This document shows positions 1-10,064 of a stretch of DNA of 64,000 nucleotides, piece after piece. Position numbers and translations under genes: made by a program. The notes beneath the pieces were generated by a model that was given only the letters and a program-made list of their open reading frames with translations, ran no database searches and was not told the origin of the DNA. How positions within the stretch are numbered: the stretch's first letter is position 1; each line of letters opens with the position of its first letter. This stretch comes from Pyrenochaeta sp. MPI-SDFR-AT-0127 (Eukaryota; Ascomycota; Dothideomycetes; Pleosporales; Cucurbitariaceae): the NCBI GenBank assembly GCA_020747015.1, contig JAGTJM010000018.1, positions 496,001 to 560,000 on the forward strand, in the 5' to 3' direction.

Positions 1-146
1 TTTGTAATACATTTTCCGCCTCTACACGGCAACACAGTCATTGCTAAGTTTTCTCTTTGTTTCCCTATCTCTGACAGAAGTCGCTCAGCGAACGTACGTG
101 CCATTTTGAGTCGCCCTAAATCTGACAGCTTTCCTGAAGGAGGAGC

Positions 147-3108
147 ATGGGCATATCCACTTTAGGCAAGCAAAATGCCGTTACCTCGAAGGAGCCTGAA
201 GGAAGCATCGACGACGCGTCAGAAAAGGTTGAGGACCGCGCTGAACGAGAACTTTCGATGGACTCAAACGACCCCGGCATCGCTCCTAGTGACTGGTCCA
301 TTTCACTTGACTGTCCTTCTCTAACGCTCGGGTCTCAAAGTAACAGCTCAGAATGCTCAACCCTTCACAGCATTGGCTATTCTCAATCAGACGTAGCGTC
401 TAGGAGTAATGCCTCAGACGTGATTCAAGATATCAAATGCGATGTAATGGCGCATTGGCTACGTACCAGACAAGAAGAGAGGATGTGGGTTGATGACAAA
501 CCGGGAGAAGGTGTTTTTGTGAAGAGGTCTAAAGGCAACTACTCATGCGCTCCCTTGGGGCTGGTCAGCGATCAAACCGGCCTATATGAAGCAGTCACAG
601 AACTAAACGTCAAGGTAAGTTGTTGCCCAAGGTACCATTCTCTGTGCACAAATTCTAATGATACAAGTGCGCCATGACTGTCAGCTCGACTGTCATCAGC
701 TACGTCCTGCGGCGAGTCGAACTACCCTATGTCCAGATTCAAGCAGGTCTTCGACTGCAAGTTGTTCCGGATTTCTACGCTCTGGCTCATTGTCAAAGGG
801 GTCAATCTGCTGCTTTCGTCGTTGCGCATCAGGTCCTCATTGTCTGGCAAGACGATCCCAAACTGCTCCTCAAACGTGCTCAAGCCATACAAGAGGCATT
901 GACGAGGACGTTGGTTGGAATTGATTTTGACGAAGAAGGTCAAGGGCATGCATGCAAGACACCTTTCAGTGATGTCGCTGGTTATAGCGATTATGACAGC
1001 AGCTTTGAAACAGAAAACTGTGACAAAGAATACCCTCGACAAGCTAATCTTTGGCAGGCGGTTTATACAGGGATTTCCATTTTTCTATTGACAGTCGCCA
1101 TCGGTCACGGCTGGAGACAGATCGCCATTGAGCATGTGGAAGACCCAAACTGGTTTCGCTTACTCTTCATCATTTGCGTGCCTGCACAATTTTGGCTATC
1201 CTTAGTGAGTTACGATGATCGCCACCGAATCTGTCATGCTGACGCCGATAGTTCTTCTTTCAAGCAGTAGTGGGAAATGTAGCTCAGATAACTGGGTCTG
1301 CGGATGGCTTGAAGAGGAATAGCAAGTACTACTCAGGTAAGCCTCCGCGTCGACTCCACCGGGACACATATGGTACATCTTTACCCCATGTCACCATTCA
1401 AATGCCCGTCTTTAAGGAAGGGCTTCGTGGCGTTATTGAGCCCACCGTACGTTCCATCAAACAGGCAATTTCTACGTACGAACTCCAGGGCGGTACAGCT
1501 AACATTTTCGTAAATGATGACGGAAGTAAGTCTGGCTCGTGGTATCACCAAATCTCTTGTGCTAATTTGAGGTAGTGCAGTTACTCTCGATAGAAGAAGC
1601 CCGTGAACGGCAAGATTTCTATGACGAAAACCGCATTGGTTGGGTAGCGCGACCCGGGCATAATACAAGCTCGGAGCGCAGCAAGAAACGATATCTGCGG
1701 CGAGGCAAATTCAAAAAGGCTTCCAACATGAATTTCGCGTTACGGCTCAGTGTCCAGGTTGAAGAATATCTGGCTAAGATCAACCGAGGTGGCGACTGGA
1801 CCCAAAACGAGGAAAATGCTGTCTACCTGAATGCACTTCACACTGCCGTCGCCGAGGGCGAGGGTGAGGCATGGGCCGATGGTAGCATTCGCATAGGTGA
1901 CTACATCTTGCTGATCGACTCTGACACTCGTGTCCCGAATGACTGCTTGCTAGAAGCAGTGAGCGAGATGGAACAGTGCCCACAAGTTGCAATCCTCCAG
2001 TATTCGTCGGGTGTCATGAACGTTACCAACAATTTTTTTGAGAAGGGCATCAGTTTCTTCACAAAAATGATTTATACGATGATATGTTTCGCAGTCTCTA
2101 ACGGAGACGTGGCACCTTTTGTTGGGCACAATGCTATCCTGCGATGGTCGGCTCTACAAGAAGTAGCATATGAGTGTGGAATTGACCACTGGGAAAAATA
2201 TTGGTCAGAGAGCACCGTATCTGAAGACTTTGACATGGCGCTTCGTCTACAATCTGAGGGCTACATCGTCCGCTTAGCTGCCTATAAGAACGACGGTTAC
2301 AAGGAAGGCGTATCGCTCACAGTCTACGATGAGCTGGCGCGATGGGAGAAGTAAGCTGCGATCCACATCTTCACATCTCTGTAAGTCGCTGACAGTGAGC
2401 TACAGGTATGCATTTGGCTGTAACGAGCTCATGTTCCACCCATTTCGTGACTGGATTTTCAGAGGCCCCTTCACAAAGCTTTTCATGACTTTCATGTTCT
2501 CCAATATGCCGCTGCCTTCCAAATTTACCATTATGGCATACATAGGTACATACTACGCCCTCGGCAGTGCCTGGATTCTCACCATGCTCAACTACTTCCT
2601 CGTCGGTTTCTTCAACGGCTATCTCGACCACTACTATCTCCACAGCTTCCGCGTTTACTTCGCCATCATTGTTGTCTTCACTGGTATCGGAAACCTCTCG
2701 CTAGCTTGGATACGATACCGTGTCGGCCAGGGAGGACTCTTCAAAGGAATTATTGAGAATTTCAAGTGGGTACCTGTCTTCATCATCTTCCTTGGCGGCG
2801 TCAGTCTCCATATCAGTCAGGCGATCTTCTGCCACTTCTTCAGTATTGATATGGAATGGGGTGCCACTACCAAGGAAGAGGAAAAAGTGTCCTTCGCAGA
2901 GGCTATGAGAAATGTCATCAGAAAGTTCAAGTGGAGTTTCCTGTTCTGCTTCCTGGTTACTGGCTTAATGTTGTATTGTCGTTTTGGGCTACAGGAGGAC
3001 TGGCAAATTAAGTTGCTAGTGGCGATTTGGCCGATGGGGGCAGTGGTGGTTAATCATTTCTTACTGCCGATTGTGTTAAATCCGGAGCTGATGCGATTGA
3101 CTTGGTAG
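147..3108 (+). CDS. Family 2 glycosyltransferase, hyphal-growth (fungal GT2) type, five exons
   Basis: Proposed exons are 147-614, 668-1204, 1252-1525, 1576-2350 and 2406-3108, joined in frame to give about 918 aa; each intron (47-55 bp) starts GTAAGT/GTGAGT/GTAAGC and ends in AG. After a soluble N-terminus, two membrane helices lie near residues 283-305 and 321-340. The catalytic GT2 core follows: NDDG near 423-426, DSD near 541-543, an ED pair near 643 (SEDFDMALRLQ) and an ARW motif near 681 that matches the QxxRW position of processive transferases. Several membrane helices close the protein. The family resembles chitin and hyaluronan synthases, and in the wheat pathogen Zymoseptoria a member is needed for hyphal extension on solid surfaces. 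The sugar donor and product cannot be read from the sequence. The ATG at 147 is the first one in frame with the conserved body. It probably sits in the plasma or Golgi membrane. Confidence 0.88.
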
Positions 3109-3756
3109 GGGGTTGCGTTCGGTTTCTTGAACGTTGAGACGGATCTGCGAAGTTTGGTGCTTTGATCTGTGCTTTTGGGTCCCTGTGTTTTCCGTACATA
3201 CCAACGCTCATTGAGTTGGTTTGAAAATGTCTCTAATCAATAATGAGGTGCGCAATGACAACCCGATGACGGTCAACACCAGCCACAGCACCGCCTCAAC
3301 ACCGATGATCCGTGCGGTTCCAACTTGAACCGTCACACTCAAGTAATCTCCCTAACGATATCACGCGGACAGTACTTCCGTTTCCGCCGCTACCAACACC
3401 TCTCTTCGGTATGAGAAGATTGATGCACTGTTCAGAAGCTGCGACACGCGGCACTGAAGCCATGTGCATGGCATAGCCTGCTTGCGCCCTTCTGCTCAGC
3501 CATACGCCCTCGTGAAGTCCCAAGGGCGGAGCCTCGCAATGATGGACGCCGTAGAGTCACACTTGACGCCTTGTGTAGCGATGCATAAGAGGTTGTCATG
3601 ACCACTGCTAATCGCCAGTGCAACTCACACACGAGATCATCTCTTATTGTTGGCCACATTCCAGCAATACTCCAAGATCCGGTAGTCCTCTTGATTGAGT
3701 GCACTACGAATACCTGCATCCTTCTTTACTAATACACACACGATCGGACCATTACA
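3109..3756. other. Intergenic region, 648 bp
   Basis: This is the 3' flank of the glycosyltransferase and the 5' flank of the acidic orphan gene. No conserved reading frame, tRNA or repeat is recognised. The short frames seen on the minus strand have no family-like features. Confidence 0.6.
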
Positions 3757-4806
3757 ATGACGACCGAATCAGCTATGAACGCAGCCGGCCGCACAACCTC
3801 CCACCCCTTTGCTGACATCCGCTCCGCATCCCTTGCCCATCGCCGCACAAAGAAGTATCCCCGACAAAAGAAATCTCGGAAGAAGGGTAGATGCTGCCTT
3901 CTTTGTTACCCGCCACATCACTTAGAGCGCTTAGAACGGCGGGCAGATGCGAAGTTTCACATTCAAGCGAGGCCCTGGGAGGATGACTGGGCAGCGCACA
4001 GGGATTTTGAAGAGCAGCTAGAGGCCATGGATGGAGTTGTTCGGTATGGTTTGTTCGGCCGGGGGGGAGAGGGTTTTGAAGAGTGGACTGGGCCAGAACA
4101 AGATGTGGACGAATGGAAAGCCAGTGAAGAGGACTTTGGGACGTGGGAAAACTTACATGCATACCCTCAACTCGAGGATGATGAAGCTTGTACCGACACT
4201 ACGACTCTCTTAAGCCTTTCGGCTATGCCGGCGACAACACTACTAACGTCCGTATCACACATCGACACAGACACTTTCCTCGAAGAAGATCTCACACCCT
4301 CCAAACCCTCTCTGAGCCTTTCCTGTCGTACCTCCACCTTGTCTAGGTATGGCTTCACTTGTTTCGACGGATCCAGGTGGCAATGGCACCGCAACTATTC
4401 CGGTTGTAGGGAAGTAGGTTATCCTGGAGCATGTACAGATGGCCCAATACCGTGCTCATGCTGCTGTGTCGGTAACGGCAGCATGTACTGGCCATGTCAC
4501 TGTGCCGACTTTGGCGATCAGGCCGCGCCTGAGGACATGCAGCGGTGCAGTTTGGTAGAGTGGGCGTGTGGGGAGCTATTGCAAATTATGGAGGAGGAGG
4601 AGAAGGAGGAGGTGAGCGTGGTTTGTGAAGAGGACGAGGAAGATGTTGAAGTCGAAGTCGAAGAGTGGGAAATGATGTCTTATGGAGATGCAGCGAGCGA
4701 CGGTTGGAGTGTTGTCAGTGATGACGAAGAGTTCGAGGCCCTTCACTATTGTCAGGACGCAGGTCTGTACCGCTGCGCCATGCAAAACCAAAAAGGTCAG
4801 CAGTGA
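3757..4806 (+). CDS. Acidic orphan protein with basic Cys-containing N-terminus and AIM-like motif
   Basis: A single-exon frame of 349 aa with no recognised domain. Residues 27-48 are strongly basic and contain GRCCLLC; a charged Trp-containing stretch follows (PWEDDWAAHRDFEEQ). The C-terminal third is very acidic, with poly-Glu and Glu-Val runs. Near residue 318 the motif DGWSVVSDDEEFE has the W-x-x-V shape with acidic flanks typical of Atg8-interacting motifs; this is inference only. The last ~20 codons and the stop lie inside a dispersed repeat that also occurs at 7571 and 12755, so the present C-terminus is at least partly repeat-derived. It converges on the MFS gene, with 278 bp between the stops. 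The uninterrupted length supports a real gene, but the function is unknown. Confidence 0.6.
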   Translation: MTTESAMNAAGRTTSHPFADIRSASLAHRRTKKYPRQKKSRKKGRCCLLCYPPHHLERLERRADAKFHIQARPWEDDWAAHRDFEEQLEAMDGVVRYGLFGRGGEGFEEWTGPEQDVDEWKASEEDFGTWENLHAYPQLEDDEACTDTTTLLSLSAMPATTLLTSVSHIDTDTFLEEDLTPSKPSLSLSCRTSTLSRYGFTCFDGSRWQWHRNYSGCREVGYPGACTDGPIPCSCCCVGNGSMYWPCHCADFGDQAAPEDMQRCSLVEWACGELLQIMEEEEKEEVSVVCEEDEEDVEVEVEEWEMMSYGDAASDGWSVVSDDEEFEALHYCQDAGLYRCAMQNQKGQQ

Positions 4807-4860
4807 TCAGTGATCACTGATCACGCCGTACAGAACAGTACTTATTGTCAACCAAGGTTG
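4747..4860 (+). repeat. Dispersed repeat, copy A, with perfect palindrome
   Basis: Starting at CTATTGTCAGGACGCAGGTC this stretch matches 7571 onward and, in reverse orientation, about 12755-12866. Shared blocks are the CTATTGTCAGG start (copy B), the CAAAAAGGT block, a GATCAGTG/CACTGATC palindrome and an ACAGAACNGTAC block. At 4803-4824 there is a perfect 22-bp palindrome that includes the TGA stop of the upstream gene. No transposase frame is present. The outer boundary is uncertain beyond about 4850. Confidence 0.6.
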
Positions 4861-5084
4861 AACTCAACCTTGCGCACGGCACAGCTCGCAAGCCTATACC
4901 GCCAGCTCTCAGCTGTCCTGACAACTATAATACCCAAATATGATACCCCTTTGCATAGTCGTCACGATTGTATCAGAAATCCTCGCAAAAATATATACAC
5001 TTATTCACAATGCGATCCCAACTGTATGTATACCATGTAGAACCTTCAAATGCTTGTCCAAACGCCAATAAATGCAACTGTCTC

Positions 5085-6922
5085 TCAAACTTCCAAAGCC
5101 TTCTTTTCATCACCCCCCACTGCCTTCAGCCTCTCTGCCCTCTCAGCTGCCTTCTTCTTTCTCCCATCCAGCTTCTCCTTATCCTCGCGCATCTGTCTAA
5201 TCAAATCAGACTTCTCACGAATCTTATGACCGTAGAAGTAGAATACCAGCGGAATGGGGATCATGGCGAATTCGATAAGTGATAACATAGTCGCCGACCA
5301 ATGCGGCCCCAGGCTCGCATACATCTTCGGTCCAGCGAGAGGTAACGCGCCGCCAATAGCGCTACGGAGTACTGCGTTACCGGCAAGTGCGGAGGCGGCA
5401 TAGATGCCGTATGAGTGGGCAAGGTAGTTCGATGTGTAAATGAAAACACCGCAATTTCCGGCACCGAAGGGGACACCAGCAAGTAAGGGAGCAATCCAGT
5501 GGACGTTTGGCGTACAGGTCCAAGCAAAGATCATCTCGCCGACAGGGACACATACTGCTGCGATACAAACCACGCTGACCATTGCCTCGGGGTACGGTTT
5601 GCCCGTCCCAGGATCCTTTTTATGCGCATTGATCATTCGGCGAAGAAATGGTTCACTGGCAATTGTGATTACGCCACCAAGTCCGATGCCCATATATCCG
5701 AGTCCCACAAAGCCAGGCGACCATCCGCGCAGCTCACCGAAAACTATTGGATAGCTGACGAAACAGAGATATAGAACACCGTACACAAGAGCGATGAAGA
5801 GATTGCAAAATATGCAGATGGGCTCCTTGACAGCCATGGAAAGCGGTCGGTATAGGTTCTCCCGTAATAAGGGCCAGAAGGATTTCTTGTCGTCATAGCG
5901 TGAGAACCAACGCTCGTCGTTATCGTCTTTACGCTTCTTGGCAGATTTGGCGCGGAGAATGGCAGGTGCGTATGTTTCTGGGACAACTAGAAGAACGTGA
6001 GTAAATGGGCGTTGAGTGAATTGGAGAATGAGGAGAAGGTAAACGTACGGAGTACCATGAACCACGACACACCAGCGGCAATCATGACCACCCAGTTCGT
6101 CCACCGCCAGCCCAAAGCCTCGAATACAAAGCCTCCTACTAGCGGGCCAACGACCGGGCCGTTCATGGGACCTAATGACCATACTGAGAGTGCGAGAGCC
6201 CGGTACTCATCGTTGACGGTATCAGATACTGTTCCAGGGGCATTGGAGATCATGGCGGCCCCGGCTACGGCTCCAAAGAAACGCATGACCAGTATCTGAG
6301 CAAGATTGTTGGAAAGTGCGCATGGAACAACCAAGATAGTGAATAGAAGAACGGCGACCAGGTATACAGGTCTGCGGCCGTACATCTCTGATAGCGGGGC
6401 GAGGAGTAACGATCCAGCAGCCAATCCGCATAGATATGTTGTGATACCTAGAATGACAGGCGTTTTAGACGTCACACCAAATGTGTGCATCATGCCTGGT
6501 ATGCCGCTCGTGTAACTCGTGGAGTACATGACAACCACAAGAGTTGAAAAGGACATGCAGAAGATGACCAGCGATTTCTTTGTCATGGTCCAATCCTGTG
6601 GGTTCTCTCCATCGTCGAAGTCAATCTCGAATCTTGGGTCCGTTGTCGCATTCGTTGTCACCGTTGCGATTCCCGCCAGATCCTTATCGCCAGGCCACGA
6701 GTGCCCTGTGTTCCTGCTCCATGTATGGTGTATGGACTGGACTTCTGCTATGGAGTCCGACGAGGCGGTAGATATTGAGGAATGGTCATCTTCAACATTT
6801 TCAACTACTCTTGCTCTGCCAGAAGCGTGAGATGTGGACGATACCGATGGTGCTCCCTCCGTATTCGCAGTATCTGACAACGTGCCGCCGATATCCTTGT
6901 GGAAATTATCGTTCACAACCAT
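5085..6922 (-). CDS. MFS transporter, DHA1 drug/polyamine exporter type
   Basis: Two exons, 6049-6922 and 5085-5986, separated by a 62-bp intron (GTACGT..TAG), give about 591 aa. A 110-residue Ser/Thr-rich cytosolic N-terminus precedes the first helix near residue 115. The loop 2-3 signature LAPLSEMYGRRPVY (about 175-187) and the conserved GxLxGPVVGPLVGG region in helix 5 are characteristic of the fungal DHA1 group that includes Tpo1 and Flu1. A long central loop (YDDKKSFWPLLRENLYRPL) links the two six-helix halves. The C-terminus is a Lys/Glu/Arg-rich tail, probably a short coiled coil. It likely acts as a proton-driven exporter in the plasma membrane; the substrate cannot be deduced. The upstream side faces the relic-rich gap at 7-8 kb. 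Confidence 0.88.
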
Positions 6923-7322
6923 GGTGCCGGTGCTGACAAACCCCTGACCCCCGCCAATTGCGAATCCAGCTCTTCGTCACCTCGGCAAATCCACAAAGCG
7001 CAATGTGTAGGTGATGCGCCGCTCGCGCAACTTCTCTGATTCACAACGAAGTAAGAGTTCGACCTTCGCGACGTTAAGAAAAGGTTCATGCCAGTATAGC
7101 GCCATGGATCAAGTGGCCAGGGCCCCAAACATGTTTTCCGTGGGGGCTTGCCGTGTTCATCGGCAGAAAGTGATCCTTCCGGGAATGGACGGAGATAACG
7201 GACCGCTAACGCCATCGCGGGGCTGAATATCTAGATAGTGGATAAACAAGTAGGCTAGCTAGAGACAGAAGTAAAAATACATAGTAAGACTGATTTATTC
7301 TATACATTGTTAAAGGTGAGAC

Positions 7323-7391
7323 ATATTCGGCTCCCCCTCATCTTACGTATCACTAGATTGGGAGCCTGCCTTCAAGCGAGGAGCCGAATAT
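7323..7391. repeat. Short inverted-repeat element in AT-rich relic
   Basis: Twelve-base arms ATATTCGGCTCC (7323-7334) and GGAGCCGAATAT (7380-7391) are exact reverse complements around a 45-bp centre. The arms lie at the edge of the AT-rich block. It could be a small hairpin element or the end of a degraded transposon. Confidence 0.55.
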
Positions 7392-7570
7392 ATCATAATA
7401 TTATACTAGTATACTAGTATATAAGGTAGCTAGCGTAGAATTACCTAGAGACTATGAGTTCTCTTTAATAGGTATCAAGGTTAGACGGAGAGAAGTATAG
7501 TAAAGATAGCTAAGGATCGGAGGAATGGAACTAGAATAGGTTACTACCCTCTTGCAGGAGTTAGGCTATG

Positions 7571-7720
7571 CCTATTGTCAGGACGCAGGTCTGCACCTAC
7601 CGCGCCATGCAATCAAAAAGGTAAACAGTAATCAGTAACACTGACTACGCTGCACAGAACGGTACATATCGTCGCTCCAGCTAGGCCTGGCAGCTTGACT
7701 CTCAGTCTGGCCCTCGGCCT
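7571..7720 (+). repeat. Dispersed repeat, copy B (degenerate)
   Basis: It starts with the same CTATTGTCAGGACGCAGGTC block as copy A, followed by ATGCAATCAAAAAGGT, a mutated palindrome (CAGTAATCAGTAACACTGAC) and GGTACATATCGTCGCTCCAG. The last block is shared with copy C but not clearly with copy A, so B bridges the two. It lies directly after the AT-rich relic. Confidence 0.6.
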
Positions 7721-7979
7721 GACACCTATACTGATAACCCTGTACTTGGGCCGATAACAGCCGAAACGGAACCATTTGTGCCAGTTTCTTCTGCAATCGT
7801 GCAGAACGGCGTACAACCCTGGACATCAACAGCAAACCATCGAAAATGTATTTGTGTTATGGCAATCATATTCGATTACACTATCGTAGCAGCTTGACTT
7901 TTTTGACCGGTGGTGTAGACTGAGTACCCCACTTAAAAACTCCACTTATAACGCCAGGACCGTTTGTTGATACGTCCAT

Positions 7980-9307
7980 CTATGTTAGCCTGTCCTCATA
8001 AGAGACAGTCCATTTGACCTCACGTTTAATGATCATTTCTTGACTGCCGTCACTCGTTACGCTGCTGCCACGTGCTTCATGGTGTCCAGCCTGATAGAAG
8101 ATCGTATCTGAATCACTGGGATCAGACATATCCGCTGCTCTAGTACTCCTTACACTCCTAGCTGGGCGATTTCGAGAACCTGTAACACCCACCTCTTTTA
8201 ACTTTCCCTGTTGTAGGTCTTCCTCCTCATCGTGTACCGAGGCTCCGTTAGCCTTGATTGAACGTTGAATCGACGCAAGTGGGTATGATCCATTGTTACC
8301 GTGCCTAGATTTGTAGCCATATGGAGAATCCATTTCCATGCCAAATCCCGAGTTGAAGGACTTCATGAAAGCTTTCAAAGTCGGAACTGTTGCCGATAGA
8401 AGAGACCAAAGAAGTTCAAATTGCTGACAGACAAGAGCGGGTATAATAGCCTTGGAGACGTTTGTACTATTGGCATACTGGGACACATAATGAAGGTGCA
8501 TAGCTGCAAAAGCAATGATTGGAACCCTAAAACCGAACGCGATAGCCACCTGGAGTTTGATGTGTCGCTTCAATTGGATAGGCCAGATGAATGCTATCGG
8601 CAAGAGTAGCAAGAGAAGTTCGATGAACATGTCGAAAGCAGCTATGATGCGCCAAACATTGAGGCGGTTATGACATTGGCCAAGTTCGTTTTCCCGAATG
8701 AAGTCGGACGGGCTGCATGAAAGCGTAATGCCTACAATGGACCCGATGGCCCAGACCAGAGTGAGTAGAATGGTTGCGTGGCAGACTACCCAAGGCCTCT
8801 GCGTCACGCTAATGTCGTGAGGGAACAAGCGCAACATGAGTGCGGCGACCGAAGCTTTCGCCATCGCAATGCTGAGAATGAGAAAAATGCTCGCCACGAA
8901 TGTTGCCTTTGCCTGGAGTTAGCTCATATCTGAGACGTTGGCGAAAGCAAATGCAGGTAGACATACCTTGCCGGCGGTCGATACTTGTAGAGCATCGAGG
9001 AAGTAATGAGACAAACCAAGCCCTTCTTTCATGGCTATGAATAGAGGTATGACTTCGCCCAGCTGCAGAAACTATTCACTGTGAGAAAGAATCCTCAACG
9101 AGACCGCACCTCACGTACAGTTGCCACTGTGACTGTTATGTCATCTGCGCCGTACAGTTTCCATTTGATATGCAATCGCACAATGAGCACCAGCGAACCG
9201 TATATGAGGCAGAGAATGGAAGCTATCCAGAGCTGTCCAGAAGCATTGTCGGCGGTAATGGGAGCAAAGCGATGGCCAGAGTCGTGGGGCGTGGGCAGTG
9301 AGGTCAT
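7980..9307 (-). CDS. Rhodopsin-like (SAT4/PTH11-type) seven-helix membrane protein
   Basis: Three exons, 9119-9307, 8967-9062 and 7980-8912, with introns of 56 and 54 bp, join in frame to about 405 aa. The frame extends further upstream, but the first true ATG is at 9307. The protein shows the fungal rhodopsin-domain layout: a first helix with LIVRLHIKW followed by GADD, then repeated hydrophobic helices including the NELGQC loop with LNVWRIIAAFDMFIELLLLLLPI. An 'ATVPTLKAFM' segment ends the membrane domain. The last ~130 residues are a soluble Ser/Arg-rich tail. No CFEM domain is present. Members of this family are mostly orphan receptors or sensors in filamentous fungi; the ligand is unknown. 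It is divergent from the permease gene at 10065. Confidence 0.82.
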
Positions 9308-9586
9308 GATGGCGTAAGAGAGTGACGCTTCAGGCACGAGCGAAGGCTGTTCTCACTTGGTGGAGAGTCGTGGTGCAGCAGCCGTTGGAATCCGAAGCAC
9401 TGCAAGACTGAAAGGAACGACTGCAAAGAAATTGGTGTGACGGGGAGAATTGTGTATCGCATACATGATAGCCTAAAGACATGGATTCTTGAGCCATATG
9501 CTGGAGTGCCGTCCGAGTCCAGGAGAATCAGGATACCACCGGGGTGTGATTCGGTGCTGAAGCACAGTGTTATCTTCGGGCCATGC

Positions 9587-9627
9587 CCGCGACCGACAAT
9601 TGGGTCGGGACCATGAACGGGTCGCGG
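9587..9627. promoter_or_regulatory. Nested inverted repeat CCGCGACC...GGTCGCGG
   Basis: CCGCGACC (9587-9594) and GGTCGCGG (9620-9627) are exact reverse complements, and an inner CCGAC/GTCGG pair lies between them (about 9593-9608). Such CGG/CCG dyads are typical Zn2Cys6 binding-site shapes, but the assignment is inference. Confidence 0.4.
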
Positions 9628-9791
9628 TCTGCTCGCCGTCAGGCAGGAATGAGCTGTTTTGAATACTGCTAGCGTTGGACCTACGGCCCGATCAAGAACA
9701 GTCTCCTTCGCATAATTACAATACTAGTGACAATACGAGTAGAGGGCTTCACGACCCAGGGCTTGGGAACCACTTACAAGCAATCGGAGCG

Positions 9792-9807
9792 CCGACCGCT
9801 CGGTCGG
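9792..9807. promoter_or_regulatory. Perfect 7-bp dyad CCGACCG-CT-CGGTCGG
   Basis: A perfect inverted repeat with a 2-bp spacer lies 258 bp upstream of the permease ATG. The half-site resembles the CCGAC/GTCGG pair in the 9587-9627 element, suggesting one regulator could bind both. Function is inferred only from symmetry and position. Confidence 0.4.
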
Positions 9808-10064
9808 TTCCTGCGCGGCTCGTACCTGCTCACAGTCGTCGGCACGGGGAAGCGGGGACGTGCGGCCCCGGAAGGGTCTCCCGCGTACTTGAGCGACAAG
9901 CTCGCCTCGCCCTGCAGGTTAGCCTGGAATCACCTCACCCCATTTCGATTTGAGGAGTTCAGCCCCCAGCCGCTCCATTATGAAGCTTCCCTTTGCTCTC
10001 CAAGTGTGGGACAAGTCTTTATCTGATTCTCCAACGCCCCGGAAATTCCGCGCCCGCCCCAAGT

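Larger units (their letters stand above)
6923..7979. other. Gene-free region with transposon-relic character
   Basis: From about 7225 to 7560 the DNA becomes AT-rich with many TA/CTAG/TAG words (for example tandem ACTAGTAT near 7405-7420), which is the look of a decayed, RIP-affected mobile element in fungi. It holds a 12-bp inverted repeat (7323-7391) and copy B of the dispersed repeat (7571-7720). Positions 6923-7220 are ordinary sequence, the likely promoter of the MFS gene. No intact coding frame is seen. Confidence 0.6.
9308..10064. promoter_or_regulatory. Divergent promoter between rhodopsin-like and permease genes
   Basis: This 757-bp gap must carry control sequences for both divergent genes. 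It contains two GC-rich inverted repeats (9587-9627 and 9792-9807), and a TTATC/GATAA-type word near 9570 (TTATCTTC). No protein-like frame is convincing here. Confidence 0.5.
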
